A DNA stretch of 64,000 nt from Methylophilaceae bacterium (GCA_028823485.1 JAPKBG010000006.1:1-64000), one strand, 5' to 3'; shown: positions 10,395-20,022, counted from the first letter of the stretch. Numbers and translations are program-made. The notes: generated by a model from the sequence alone, not told the origin.

Positions 10395-12187
10395 TACTTG
10401 TCCTCTACTTTTAAAATCGCTAAAAAGGCTTCCTGTGGTATTTCAACATTACCCACTTGCTTCATGCGCTTTTTACCAGACTTTTGCTTTTCTAATAATT
10501 TACGTTTACGTGAAACATCACCACCATAACATTTTGCCAATACATTTTTACGCATGGCTTTGACCGTTTCACGAGAAATAATATTGGCGCCAATTGCCGC
10601 CTGAATGGCAATATCAAACATTTGACGCGGGATCAACTCGCGCATTTTTGAGGCCACTCCGCGCCCCCTGTGCAAACTATTGGATCGGTGTGTAATCATA
10701 CTTAGCGAATCAACACGTTCTCCGTTTACCATAATATCAAGTTTTACCAAGTCTGCCGCACGGAATTCTAAAAATTCGTAATCCATAGAGGCATAACCAC
10801 GAGACACGGATTTCAAGCGATCAAAGAAATCTAACACCACTTCATTCAATGGCATCTCATAATTCAGCATCACTTGACGCCCCATGTATTGCATATTCTT
10901 TTGTATACCACGCTTATTGTTACACAAGGTCATCACAGGGCCAACATAATCCTGTGGCATCAATAGGTTAATCGAAATCACTGGCTCACGAATTTCTTCA
11001 ATGAAGGATAATTCTGGCAAGCGTGAAGGGTTCTCAATCTGCTCAACATTACCATTTTTTAACAGCAACTCATACACTACGGTTGGCGCTGTGGTAATCA
11101 AATCCATATCGTACTCACGCTCCAAGCGCTCTTGTACAATTTCCATATGCAGCAAACCTAAGAAACCACAACGGAAGCCAAAGCCTAATGCCGTTGAGTT
11201 TTCTGGCTCAAACAACAGGCTCGCATCATTCAAACTTAGCTTTTCTAATGCAGTTCTTAAGGCTTCAAATTGGTTTGACTCTACTGGATATAAGCCAGCG
11301 AACACCTGCGGCTTCACTTCCTTAAAGCCCTTCAGCGCTTCAGCAGCAGGGCTATCAACCAACGTAATCGTATCGCCAACTTTAGCGGAAGCTAGCTCTT
11401 TAATACCCCCAGTCACAAAACCCACCTCACCCGCCTTGAGTGATTGCTTAGGTAGTGGTTTTGGTGTGAACACACCCACTTGCTCACATAAGTGCTGTGT
11501 GCCAGTGGCCATCATCTTAAACTTATCTTTACGCTTCAATTCACCATCAATAATACGCACAAGCATCACAACGCCGACATAATTATCAAACCATGCATCA
11601 ACCACTAAGGCTTTTAATGGCTTGGTGACATCTCCAGTCGGTGCTGGCACTTTGGCAATCACTTCCTCAATCACTTCGCGAACGCCTAACCCTGTTTTAG
11701 CAGAGCATTGCACTGCACCAGTGGCATCAATACCAATCACGTCTTCGATTTCTTGCATGACTCGTTCAGGATCAGCAGAAGGTAAATCAATTTTATTCAA
11801 TACCGCAGTGACTTCTAAACCCAAATCAATCGCGGTGTAACAGTTAGCGACACTTTGTGCTTCCACACCCTGACTCGCATCAACCACCAGCAAAGCGCCT
11901 TCACATGCAGAAAGTGAACGACTCACTTCATAACTAAAATCGACATGGCCTGGCGTATCAATCAAATTTAGATGATAAATCTCACCATCATCCGCTTTAT
12001 AGTTCAAGGTGGCTGTTTGCGCTTTAATCGTAATACCACGCTCGCGCTCAATATCCATACTATCCAATACTTGCGCTTCCATTTCACGGTCCTCCAAGCC
12101 TCCGCAGAGATGAATAATCCGGTCAGCTAAAGTAGATTTGCCGTGATCAATGTGCGCGATGATGGAGAAATTACGAATGTTTTTCAT
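10394..12187 (-). CDS. lepA: Elongation factor 4 (LepA)
   Basis: A translational GTPase, membrane-associated or cytosolic, that acts on stalled or initiating ribosomes. G1 is AHIDHGKST (11-19), the effector region holds RERGITI, G3 is DTPGHVDF, and G4 is NKIDLP. EF-G-like domains II, III and V follow, and the LepA-specific C-terminal domain ends with [16 protein letters not shown]. Length 597 is full. It heads the lepA-lepB-DUF4845-rnc-era-recO-pdxJ-acpS run. Confidence 0.97.
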   Translation of the reverse strand: MKNIRNFSIIAHIDHGKSTLADRIIHLCGGLEDREMEAQVLDSMDIERERGITIKAQTATLNYKADDGEIYHLNLIDTPGHVDFSYEVSRSLSACEGALLVVDASQGVEAQSVANCYTAIDLGLEVTAVLNKIDLPSADPERVMQEIEDVIGIDATGAVQCSAKTGLGVREVIEEVIAKVPAPTGDVTKPLKALVVDAWFDNYVGVVMLVRIIDGELKRKDKFKMMATGTQHLCEQVGVFTPKPLPKQSLKAGEVGFVTGGIKELASAKVGDTITLVDSPAAEALKGFKEVKPQVFAGLYPVESNQFEALRTALEKLSLNDASLLFEPENSTALGFGFRCGFLGLLHMEIVQERLEREYDMDLITTAPTVVYELLLKNGNVEQIENPSRLPELSFIEEIREPVISINLLMPQDYVGPVMTLCNNKRGIQKNMQYMGRQVMLNYEMPLNEVVLDFFDRLKSVSRGYASMDYEFLEFRAADLVKLDIMVNGERVDSLSMITHRSNSLHRGRGVASKMRELIPRQMFDIAIQAAIGANIISRETVKAMRKNVLAKCYGGDVSRKRKLLEKQKSGKKRMKQVGNVEIPQEAFLAILKVEDK

Positions 12188-12373
12188 ATGTACTGTTTAT
12201 GAGTGCTTTTTAAGCGTTACAAATAAATAAAGCGCTAAAAGCGCCCTTTTTTCAATTGCCGTGATTTTACTACAAATGCTTGATTAGTTTGCGAATAAAT
12301 TCAAACCCAATTAAATGATTACGCAATTTGCAGTTCGAAAGCATTCCTAGACATTACTATTCTTACTACAAAA

Positions 12374-12406
12374 AAAACCCGCACTAGTAACACTAGGCGG
12401 GGTTTC
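12374..12406 (-). terminator. Intrinsic terminator of the rpoE-degP block
   Basis: The minus strand forms a GC-rich stem (AAACCCCGCC... with ...GCGGGTTT, slightly imperfect) followed by eight T, just after the degP stop. It separates the rpoE-rse-degP genes from lepA. Confidence 0.75.
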
Positions 12407-12418
12407 ATTGCAAACTGG

Positions 12419-13864
12419 TTACTTTGTGACTTTGATAGGCACATACAAGGTGCTATCCCCACGCTGAACCAACACGGCAACTGTTTTTCCTTTGCGAACG
12501 GCGTTGATCTGCTTGTTAAATTGTACAACACTCTGCGTTTCACTATTATTCAGCCCTAAAACGACATCACCACGACGAATACCTGCTTCTGCCGCAGCGC
12601 CTGTACTAGACGTCACTAACAAACCATTTTCACCATTCAACTTTTTCTTTTGTTGTGGCGTTAAGGCCGTTAACGTCAAGCCAATTTTATTAACCTCTTC
12701 TTTCGTTGGTGTCTTCTTATTTTGGGCTACTTGCAAATCATCAGAAGCCATTTCACCCACTTTAATCCGCAAGTTCTTGGTTCGGCCTTTACGTAAAACC
12801 TCAACATTCACATCCTTTTTAGGATCCGTTGAGCCAACAATACGGGGCAAGTCAGTAGACGTTATGACAGACTTATCATCAAACTTAATAATCACATCGC
12901 CAGCTTCTAAACCGCCTTTGTCTGCAGGACTATCTTTTTCCACACCTGCAATCAACGCTCCTGTTGCTTTCTTCATTCCAAATGACTCAGCCAAGTCTTT
13001 AGTGACTTCTTGTATTGCAACGCCTAACCAACCACGCGTAATCTTACCGGTGCTTCTCAGTTGTTTAGAAATATTAATTGCCACATCAATTGGAATACTA
13101 AATGACAAGCCAACAGAGCCACCGCTTCGGCTGTAAATTTGCGAGTTAATACCAACCACTTCACCTGCTAAATTAAATAATGGACCACCAGAGTTACCTG
13201 GGTTAATCGCGACATCAGTTTGAATAAACGGCACATAGTTTTCTTGCGGCAAGGCTCGCGCTTTTGCACTCACAATCCCTGCCGTCATCGTATTCTCTAA
13301 TCCAAATGGCGAACCAATGGCAGCCACCCATTCACCAACTTTCAGGCTGGATGGATTTCCAATATTGACTATCGGCAAACCTATTGCTTCAATCTTAATT
13401 AAAGCAACATCAGTCCGCTTATCTGCACCGATAATTTTTGCTTTAAACTCACGTTTATCAGATAGCTTAACTAATACTTCATCAGCCGCATTCACCACAT
13501 GTGCATTGGTTAAAATATAGCCGTCAGCACTTATAATGAAGCCAGACCCTAGTGATTGGGATCTATACTCTTGCTCACCTTGTTCAGGCATACCTGGCAT
13601 TCCTGGCATTCCTGGCATTCCTGGCATTCCTGGAATACCAAAGCGCTTAAAGAATTCTTGTAAGCCCGGATTATTCGGTATACCAGGAAAAGGCATTTGG
13701 GCATTACGATGCATCACTTGAGTAATACTAATATTCACGACCGTAGGTCCTTGCTGTTCAGCAAGCACAGTAAAGTCTGGTAAGTTAGCCGCCACAGAAG
13801 GCGCGACAAACGCAGCACTAGCTGACAGTACTATGACAGCTGTTGATAAAAATTTTCTCAGCAT
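12419..13864 (-). CDS. mucD: Periplasmic serine protease/chaperone, DegP/MucD type
   Basis: An HtrA-family protease that degrades misfolded envelope proteins. The signal peptide ends near residue 26 (PSVAANL). The trypsin-like domain has the triad His122 (TNAHVV), Asp152 (RTDVALI) and Ser225 (NPGNSGGPLF). Two PDZ domains follow (about 275-365 and 390-475). Its place behind rpoE-rseABC is the mucD arrangement. Residues 78-93 are a run of Met-Pro-Gly repeats encoded by a 9-bp tandem repeat, placed in the segment before the catalytic core. Length 481 is normal. Confidence 0.93.
   Translation of the reverse strand: MLRKFLSTAVIVLSASAAFVAPSVAANLPDFTVLAEQQGPTVVNISITQVMHRNAQMPFPGIPNNPGLQEFFKRFGIPGMPGMPGMPGMPGMPEQGEQEYRSQSLGSGFIISADGYILTNAHVVNAADEVLVKLSDKREFKAKIIGADKRTDVALIKIEAIGLPIVNIGNPSSLKVGEWVAAIGSPFGLENTMTAGIVSAKARALPQENYVPFIQTDVAINPGNSGGPLFNLAGEVVGINSQIYSRSGGSVGLSFSIPIDVAINISKQLRSTGKITRGWLGVAIQEVTKDLAESFGMKKATGALIAGVEKDSPADKGGLEAGDVIIKFDDKSVITSTDLPRIVGSTDPKKDVNVEVLRKGRTKNLRIKVGEMASDDLQVAQNKKTPTKEEVNKIGLTLTALTPQQKKKLNGENGLLVTSSTGAAAEAGIRRGDVVLGLNNSETQSVVQFNKQINAVRKGKTVAVLVQRGDSTLYVPIKVTK
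13587..13631 (-). repeat. 9-bp tandem repeat inside degP/mucD
   Basis: Five 9-base units on the plus strand: GGCATACCT once, then GGCATTCCT four times, with a degenerate sixth unit after them. In the gene each unit encodes Met-Pro-Gly, so changes in copy number keep the reading frame. Confidence 0.95.
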
Positions 13865-13879
13865 TGATTCACCTTTAAC

Positions 13880-14359
13880 TTATTGAAATGTAATTGTTTC
13901 ACTATCTGGTGCTGCATTATCTAATCGCAGTATTTTAGGTTGATAGTTTTGATAATAAACACGTCCTGCAACATGTGCTTTGACCCAAAAGAAGCCTACC
14001 AACAACCCAGCTACTGCACCAACCATTGCACTTAAGTCAGATGGCGACACCTTTGATGCTAATATGGCTCCAAACAGCATGGTTGCAAGAGGCGCAATGT
14101 ATAAAAGTAGCGCGCTTTTAAGCAGCGCTTTTTCCTCAATCCCAACAATCACACTTTGGCCCACCTTGGCATTGATCGTATTTTCTGCTTTTAGGCTCAC
14201 GTCTTTATGGCCAAATAACTTACCCCAAAAGGCATTGCCACAACCACGTGTTTTCCCACACAAACCACAAGCCGTTCTACGCACCACTTCTATGGTGGCT
14301 ACAGCTGGACGCTCGACTGGCGTTTCGATTGCTAGAATAATAGCGTGTTGCTCTATCAT
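13880..14359 (-). CDS. rseC: RseC/MucC-like membrane protein
   Basis: An inner-membrane protein of the RseC/MucC family, associated with sigma-E control and, in other bacteria, with SoxR reduction. The N-terminal cytosolic part has a cysteine cluster TACGLCGKTRGCG (CX2CX5C), and two transmembrane segments lie at about 82-100 and 108-127. 159 residues. It is located between rseB and degP, and the 80-base gap to rseB shows no obvious promoter. Confidence 0.88.
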   Translation of the reverse strand: MIEQHAIILAIETPVERPAVATIEVVRRTACGLCGKTRGCGNAFWGKLFGHKDVSLKAENTINAKVGQSVIVGIEEKALLKSALLLYIAPLATMLFGAILASKVSPSDLSAMVGAVAGLLVGFFWVKAHVAGRVYYQNYQPKILRLDNAAPDSETITFQ

Positions 14360-14439
14360 GACATTTAGTTTTCTTAATAGCGTGCTTTTATATATTGCTC
14401 TAATTGGAAATATTGCTAATAATTAATACTTAAATCAAC

Positions 14440-15420
14440 CTAGCGCTTAAAACTAACGGCCTTGGCAATGCTTTGCACGGTTACTGCAGGCACTTCTCCC
14501 ACCACAATGACTTGACGTCCTTCAATCACTTCGGCACACATATTGGTTGACCCCATCGGCATGTGGCCTTTCTTAAGTCGCTTACCTTTTGTCATTGGCT
14601 CAATAAATATCGATACAGACCCGATACCATCTGAAAAAACCAACTGATCAACTGTATTGCCATTCTTAGTCCGTTGAATATGATCAATCTGTTGATAGCC
14701 AACTGGCAAATTTGTCACAATTAAATCATTGTCAACACGCTTCATTAGGTTAAACTGTTCCGTCACATACTCTTTGTCCATTTCAATTTTAGGCTGGAAC
14801 CAGTTCAGATTTTTCGAGTTAAGCATACTCAATTTATCGAAGTGAATCTGCTCTAAAATATTAGCATCACTATCGAGCAAAGTCATTTTAAGAATTAGCC
14901 CAAGCTGTGTGTCCGCCCATATTTTATATCTGTAACGATATGCGTCTTTCGGCACTAACTCAATAATCGCTGCTTCCCGCTCTGCCACATATTCCGTGCC
15001 TACCAAAAATGCATTGTAATTGCCCTTGATTACGCTTAAGTCCGTCGGCAGCATGGCAGGGAAAAGGTTTTTTCCGCGCCTTTTTTTGATCATGACGTTT
15101 TTATTGGTTGGCTGAAAAATAACAATATCATCACCCTGGCTATATACTTCACGACGACTCTTATCTAGCACAATATTGCGGGCGACCTCATGGCCACCAT
15201 AATTCATGTGCTTAACCTCAACTTTACGCGCATTATCACCATTCACATAACTGAACTGACCTTCATAATTAAGTTCACGTGCAGCAAAGGCTGACTTTTT
15301 TAATATTTGCCATGCACTCGTTAGCGGCTTATCCGTAATACCACCTTGAGCAAGTATATCTTCCGCTAATACACTTAGACTCGCCGCAACTAGCACGAAT
15401 CCAACAACAAAATGCCTCAT
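14440..15420 (-). CDS. rseB: Sigma-E regulatory protein RseB/MucB
   Basis: A periplasmic protein that binds the periplasmic part of RseA and protects it from proteolysis until lipid or LPS signals displace it. A signal peptide covers about 1-19 (ASLSVLA), and the LolA-like and C-terminal domains fill the 326 residues. FSYVNGDNARKVEVKHMNYG and RYRYKIWADTQLGLILKM are family-typical. Its first base overlaps the last base of rseA, indicating coupling. Confidence 0.93.
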   Translation of the reverse strand: MRHFVVGFVLVAASLSVLAEDILAQGGITDKPLTSAWQILKKSAFAARELNYEGQFSYVNGDNARKVEVKHMNYGGHEVARNIVLDKSRREVYSQGDDIVIFQPTNKNVMIKKRRGKNLFPAMLPTDLSVIKGNYNAFLVGTEYVAEREAAIIELVPKDAYRYRYKIWADTQLGLILKMTLLDSDANILEQIHFDKLSMLNSKNLNWFQPKIEMDKEYVTEQFNLMKRVDNDLIVTNLPVGYQQIDHIQRTKNGNTVDQLVFSDGIGSVSIFIEPMTKGKRLKKGHMPMGSTNMCAEVIEGRQVIVVGEVPAVTVQSIAKAVSFKR

Positions 15421-15902
15421 TACTGACCGAGCTCCGTGTAGTTTACAGGCTGGATATAATACGCCGCACTGCTGGGTGCCATTGATTGATGTGCTTTAAG
15501 ATATTCCATTGGAACACTGTTTGCCAATTCAATTGGGGCCATTTTTTCAGTCCCTCCAAGCTGCAGCTCAAACACCATCAACCCAACAAACATCACTGCC
15601 GCAACCGATGCTGCGACCGACCAGAACAAAGGCGTTTTGACGGCGTGCTTTTTAGTAATCGCTACTGTTGCATTTGCTTGTTTATTAATAGCCAATACCG
15701 TTGGCTCAGATTCTAAGGCTTGCATTATTTTCGCACTGAAATCAGCTTTCCCATCGATATCTCCACGCATCGCATCACCAATTAAATGATAATGCTTCCA
15801 CGCGTCCTTGGTATCACCATCGACTTTTAAAGCGGCAATAATATGTTCAGCCTCTTCCATATCAAACTCACCATCGATTAATGCAGATAATTGATTTTTC
15901 AT
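15420..15902 (-). CDS. rseA: Anti-sigma-E factor RseA
   Basis: A single-pass inner-membrane anti-sigma factor. The N-terminal cytosolic domain (LSALIDGEFDMEEAEHIIAAL, then WKHYHLIGDAMRGD) is the sigma-binding RseA/MucA fold; a transmembrane helix lies at about 93-112 and a short periplasmic tail follows. 160 residues. Gene order rpoE-rseA-rseB supports the call. Release of sigma-E through regulated proteolysis is inferred from the family. Confidence 0.92.
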   Translation of the reverse strand: MKNQLSALIDGEFDMEEAEHIIAALKVDGDTKDAWKHYHLIGDAMRGDIDGKADFSAKIMQALESEPTVLAINKQANATVAITKKHAVKTPLFWSVAASVAAVMFVGLMVFELQLGGTEKMAPIELANSVPMEYLKAHQSMAPSSAAYYIQPVNYTELGQ

Positions 15903-15951
15903 AATTCACCTCTATTGCCAATGCTTAAAAATGTTAAACCGAAACTCACGG

Positions 15952-16713
15952 TTACCAACGCTTAGTTCCTGAATGACTGAGCATTGGGCGTAACTTTTCA
16001 GAAACGGTTTCACGTGCTCTAAAAATACGCGACCGAACCGTACCAATAGGACATTGCATAATATCTGCAATTTCTTCATAACTCATGCCTTCTAGCTCAC
16101 GTAGCGTAATCGCCGTACGTAGCTCTTCTGGTAAGTTAGCAATCGTATCATTCACTGTTTCTGCAATCTGCTTAGTTGCCAATGCTGTTTCCGGCGTCTC
16201 CATGGTGCGCATGTCCGTCACGCCGTCGAAATTTTCAGCATCCTCAATTTCAACATCATTCAATACTTGTGGCTTACGACCTAAGGAAACCAAATAGTTC
16301 TTCGCCGTATTAATTCCAATACGATACAACCAAGTATAAAAGGCGCTATCACCTCTAAAATTGTGTAACGCACGATACGCTTTAATAAACGCCTCTTGTA
16401 CCACATCTTCCACCTCTGTTTGATCTCGTACCAGACGACCAACCAAACGTCCTAATTTGCGATGATATTTCTCCACCAACAAGCCAAATGCCTTTTTATC
16501 TCCAGCTTGCGCACGCTCGACTAATACACGATCTAACTCGCGATTAGCATTCACTGGCATACTATTTGGCTTATTAGCCATTGCAGGGCTCCCTTGCGCA
16601 TCAACTGCGTCCATTTTAGCACCGCTAGCATGCGGCGCGTTATTATAAGTTGATGGCACGGGCGCGACGAAAGTCGTTCGAGTTAATTTCTCTATATCGT
16701 TTGTATACAACAT
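15952..16713 (-). CDS. rpoE: RNA polymerase sigma-E factor (ECF)
   Basis: An extracytoplasmic-function sigma factor for envelope stress. Region 2 includes FGLLVEKYHRKLGRLVGRL and VEDVVQEAFIKAYRAL; region 4 includes LRELEGMSYEEIADIM and GTVRSRIFRARE. It is longer than most RpoE proteins because of a ~60-residue low-complexity N-terminal extension. GGGAG five bases before the ATG at 16713 favours this start (253 residues) over the 261-residue open frame. Starts nearer to region 2 are possible. A sigma-E-like promoter lies upstream, suggesting autoregulation. Confidence 0.92.
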   Translation of the reverse strand: MLYTNDIEKLTRTTFVAPVPSTYNNAPHASGAKMDAVDAQGSPAMANKPNSMPVNANRELDRVLVERAQAGDKKAFGLLVEKYHRKLGRLVGRLVRDQTEVEDVVQEAFIKAYRALHNFRGDSAFYTWLYRIGINTAKNYLVSLGRKPQVLNDVEIEDAENFDGVTDMRTMETPETALATKQIAETVNDTIANLPEELRTAITLRELEGMSYEEIADIMQCPIGTVRSRIFRARETVSEKLRPMLSHSGTKRW

Positions 16714-16763
16714 ATGCTCTCCCAAACAAAACCACACAAAAACTATTTTTCTAGCTTAACCTT

Positions 16764-16793
16764 AAAGACACGGTTAAACTATAATTAGTTCAC
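16764..16793 (-). promoter_or_regulatory. Candidate sigma-E autoregulatory promoter of rpoE
   Basis: The minus strand has GTGAACT (16787-16793), about 16-17 bases, then GTCTTTAA (from 16769), resembling the ECF sigma-E consensus GGAACTT / GTCTAA. It lies about 50 bases before rpoE and inside the divergent rpoE/nadB spacer. Confidence 0.55.
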
Positions 16794-16808
16794 TTATATT
16801 TAAATTTT

Positions 16809-18425
16809 ATGTCCCAACAATTTGATGTTCTTATCATCGGCAGCGGCCTCGCAGGCCTCACACTCGCCCTTCAAGTCGCCGATCAGAAAACGGTTTGTAT
16901 CGTTAGTAAACGCACCATGCAAGAGAGCGCTAGCAGCTGGGCGCAAGGTGGCATTGCAACCGTACTAAACAGCGATGACAGCATAGATCAACATGTTGAT
17001 GATACGTTAATAGCAGGCGCTGGCTTATGCGATGCCGATATTACGCGCATGGTGACTGAGCATGGTCGCGAAGCCGTTGAGTGGTTAATTGATTTAGGTG
17101 TGGAGTTTACCCGTGAAGACAATAGTGAATCAGGCTACCACCTTACCCGTGAGGGTGGTCACAGCTATAGACGGATTATTCATGTTGCCGATGCTACAGG
17201 CCATGCCGTACAAAAAACATTAGCGCAAAAAGTTCGTGAGCACAGCAATATCACCCTGTTAGATAATCATATTGCTGTTGATTTAATCACCTCAAAAAAG
17301 CTTAAACGACAATCCATAAATAGCTGCTTAGGTGCTTATGTGCTTGATAACGATTCAGGTAAAGTGATTACTATTTCTGCACAAAAAACTGCCCTCGCAA
17401 CAGGCGGCGCAGGCAAGGTATACCTTTACACGACGAACCCTGACGTCAGCACAGGAGATGGTATTGCGATGGCATGGCGTGCCGGTTGCCGCGTATCTAA
17501 TTTAGAATTCATTCAATTCCATCCAACATGTCTATTTCACCCGCATGCCAAATCATTTTTAATCACAGAGGCAGTACGTGGTGAAGGCGGCATTCTCAAG
17601 CTACCAAACGGCGAGCGCTTTATGCTAATGCATGATGTGCGAGCAGAACTCGCACCAAGAGATATTGTAGCGCGTGTTATTGACTTTGAAATGAAGAAGC
17701 GCGGCTATGAATATGTACTGCTAGATATTAGCCACAAACCAGCCGACTTCATTAAAGAACATTTCCCGACCGTTTATAAACACTGTTTATCACTCGGCAT
17801 CGACATCACCAAAGAACCAATTCCTGTCGTGCCTGCAGCACATTACACCTGCGGCGGAATCATGGTTGATGACAAAAGCCACACTGACATTGCCAATCTA
17901 TATGCTATCGGTGAAACCGCTTGTACTGGCTTACACGGTGCTAACCGTTTAGCCAGCAACTCCCTACTTGAATGTATGGTGTTTGGCCGCATTGCCGCTA
18001 AAGACATTCTTACCGCCAAGGAGCGTGAATTAAGCGACCTGCCAGACTGGGATGAAAGCCGTGTCACTGATGCCGATGAAGAAGTGCTGATTACCCATAC
18101 ATGGAATGAGTTACGCCGCTTTATGTGGAACTATGTTGGTATTGTGCGCACCGACAAACGCCTCAGCCGGGCCATGCATCGTATTAACATGTTGCGCGAT
18201 GAAGTGCACGAGTTTTATAGCAACTTCAGAGTCAGTAATGATTTAATCGAGTTGCGTAATCTATTACAAGTCGCAGAATTGATAGTTAAAAGCGCGATGG
18301 CAAGACGCGAAAGCCGCGGCCTACATTTCAGTAAAGACTGTCCAGATTTGTTAGATAAAGCCATTTCCACTGTCCTGATTCCAGAAGAAAACTACACACT
18401 TTTAGATAACGAACACGGACATTAA
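16809..18425 (+). CDS. nadB: L-aspartate oxidase
   Basis: FAD enzyme that oxidises L-aspartate to iminoaspartate, the first step of de novo NAD synthesis with NadA. The dinucleotide-binding motif IIGSGLAGL is at about 9-17, followed by SSWAQGGIA; HYTCGGIMVD and GLHGANRLASNSLLE are the substrate/FAD signatures of the succinate dehydrogenase/NadB family. 538 residues, full length. It is divergent from rpoE, an arrangement common in betaproteobacteria. Its stop overlaps the ATG of a 23-codon reading frame. Confidence 0.97.
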   Translation: MSQQFDVLIIGSGLAGLTLALQVADQKTVCIVSKRTMQESASSWAQGGIATVLNSDDSIDQHVDDTLIAGAGLCDADITRMVTEHGREAVEWLIDLGVEFTREDNSESGYHLTREGGHSYRRIIHVADATGHAVQKTLAQKVREHSNITLLDNHIAVDLITSKKLKRQSINSCLGAYVLDNDSGKVITISAQKTALATGGAGKVYLYTTNPDVSTGDGIAMAWRAGCRVSNLEFIQFHPTCLFHPHAKSFLITEAVRGEGGILKLPNGERFMLMHDVRAELAPRDIVARVIDFEMKKRGYEYVLLDISHKPADFIKEHFPTVYKHCLSLGIDITKEPIPVVPAAHYTCGGIMVDDKSHTDIANLYAIGETACTGLHGANRLASNSLLECMVFGRIAAKDILTAKERELSDLPDWDESRVTDADEEVLITHTWNELRRFMWNYVGIVRTDKRLSRAMHRINMLRDEVHEFYSNFRVSNDLIELRNLLQVAELIVKSAMARRESRGLHFSKDCPDLLDKAISTVLIPEENYTLLDNEHGH

Positions 18426-18496
18426 TGCGCTTTATTTATATTTTCCTGGTCGCATTAGCCATTCTGATTTTTTTTAGCGCTAAAGCTCACTTATAA
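18425..18496 (+). CDS. Putative 23-residue membrane micropeptide coupled to nadB
   Basis: An ATG overlaps the nadB stop (TAATG) and opens 23 codons: MRFIYIFLVALAILIF then FSAKAHL. The product would be one hydrophobic helix with Arg2 at the N-terminus and Lys20 and His22 after the helix. No function is known to me. The exact stop/start overlap is a typical coupling arrangement and the composition is that of a small membrane protein, but in so short a frame chance cannot be excluded. No terminator separates it from nadB. Confidence 0.4.
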   Translation: MRFIYIFLVALAILIFFSAKAHL

Positions 18497-18591
18497 CTAA
18501 AACGGTCTAAATTTAGGCAAAAAAGCCTGCAAAAACAACATAAAACCATTAGAATTCTAATTTTATATATTTAACTAAGCTAGGAAGCATT

Positions 18592-19071
18592 ATGCAAATC
18601 TCCATGAACAGCGTTGTGACCATGACATACCAACTTAAAAACAGCAAAGGTGAGGTGCTAGAAGAAAGTAAAGAGCCTGTTGCTTACTTGCATGGTGGCT
18701 ATGATAACATTTTTCCAAAAGTAGAAGAGATGATGCACGATAAAAAAATAGGTGATGTGATCGAAGTGACCCTAGAACCTGTTGACGGATTTGGTGACTA
18801 CGATGAAGAGCTCGTCCAAATTGAACCTGAAAATGCTTTCCCAGCTGAACAGCTAAAAGAAGGCATGCAGTTTGAAGGTGAAGATGAAACAGGTGAAGTA
18901 ATTTTGTATACGGTTACCAATATTGCTGATGGAAAAGTGGTTGTTGATGGCAACCACCCTTGGGCGGGTGAGCGTTTATTGTTTACGGCCACTGTGACAG
19001 ATGTGCGCAAAGCTAAGACTGTAGAGGTTGAGCATAAACATGTGCATGGTGCTGGTGGGCATCATCACTAA
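18592..19071 (+). CDS. slyD: FKBP-type peptidyl-prolyl isomerase SlyD
   Basis: A cytosolic prolyl isomerase and chaperone, often also a nickel-binding protein. The FKBP part is interrupted by the insert-in-flap chaperone domain (about 65-130), as in SlyD: EVTLEPVDGFGDYDEELVQI and VDGNHPWAGERLLFTATV. The C-terminal tail is short with only a few histidines (HKHVHGAGGHHH), so metal binding may be weaker than in E. coli SlyD. 159 residues. The AGGAAG Shine-Dalgarno is well placed. Confidence 0.93.
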   Translation: MQISMNSVVTMTYQLKNSKGEVLEESKEPVAYLHGGYDNIFPKVEEMMHDKKIGDVIEVTLEPVDGFGDYDEELVQIEPENAFPAEQLKEGMQFEGEDETGEVILYTVTNIADGKVVVDGNHPWAGERLLFTATVTDVRKAKTVEVEHKHVHGAGGHHH

Positions 19072-20022
19072 TTTAGTGCGTGTACTGTTGAAGCTTCGTG
19101 CTGCTTCTTAAACAAAACGTGATGACATAAAACTTTAGGTCCACTAATTAATCTTACATAATACAAAAGTAACAACTACGTGGACATCACATTTCCTTGA
19201 ATATGAGTTCTCTATACAAGGTAAAGACGATGAAAATATTAAGCACACACTTGAATTATTTGAAATTTGTGGAGAGTTATATTTAAAGCTTTTGGTTAGT
19301 TGCAAAAATTAAAACAAATCAATAACTTGTTGCCTTAGTTAAAGTCAAAGTCAAACAATTGAATTAGTACAAGGTGTTCAAAGTCTAATGAAGCGCCTTA
19401 GCTCTTAAGGCTAACCGTAAATATAGAATGATGCTACGCCCCACCAAGTCGATAGTAGCCCGACAGCTAGTCACTTTCTTTTGCTTGTGCCAAAGAAACT
19501 CACAGCCTACAGCTGCAGCGTCCCCAACCTCACTAGGCGCTAAAGCCCCAAGACGGCTGTGACAGGCGCTTACTTCAATCTTATTGAGTCTTCGCTACCC
19601 AGCTTGATCAAAGGGACGATAAAGCAACCGAACGTAGAGTGCCGTCATTCCCATGCAAATGGGAATCCATTTTGAATTTAAAGACACACTTTATATTCTT
19701 ACTTTCGCGGCGATAGCGCTGGTTTTTTAGTGATGCAATGATGAATCTCCACTGGTTTTCCGCCCCCTTGGCGCCAAACTGAGCAACAGAAGTAAGCAAT
19801 GAATTTCGTCGAGGACTGCCTGAGCCATGTCATTTTTACATGGCAAATTTCGCAGATGCCTTATTTACTGAGTAGCGCATGGAAATCTTTAGGTCGTGGT
19901 GTGGGGTGTCATTCTCTTCCTCCTATCCCTTTTGAACAAACAAAAGGAATAAGGTCGCCGTAGCGCGAAAAAGTAACTTGGTAACTGGTAAGGCAACCTT
20001 CCCAAGCTGAAGGTTAATATGA
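19072..20022. other. Gene-free stretch of degenerate repeat sequence
   Basis: About 950 bases without a believable gene, the longest in the window. Plus-strand frame 19148-19312 is open for 55 codons and looks protein-like (EYEFSIQGKDDENIKHTLEL) but lacks a standard start, so it may be a relic. From about 19440 the sequence is composed of imperfect palindromes (19475-19498; 19921-19953) and a 20-base inverted repeat with dRS3-like layout (19647-19666). The minus-strand 63-codon frame at 19608-19799 runs through this repeat and is not counted as a gene. Confidence 0.6.
19647..19666. repeat. dRS3-like inverted repeat
   Basis: ATTCCC, eight bases, GGGAAT, flanked by GTC and CCA. This fits the layout of the neisserial dRS3 element and of the common intergenic GTCATTCCC...GGGAATCC repeats. 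Only one copy is seen in the window. Confidence 0.6.

Noticed and set aside
12229-12252. GCGC-AAAA-GCGC hairpin with T-run before lepA as a terminator
   Set aside because: The stem is very short and the T-run lies on the plus strand where no gene ends; the real terminator is at 12374-12406.
19608-19799. 63-codon minus-strand frame containing KMDSHLHGNDG
   Set aside because: This is the translation of an intergenic inverted repeat, a common false gene in repeat-bearing genomes.
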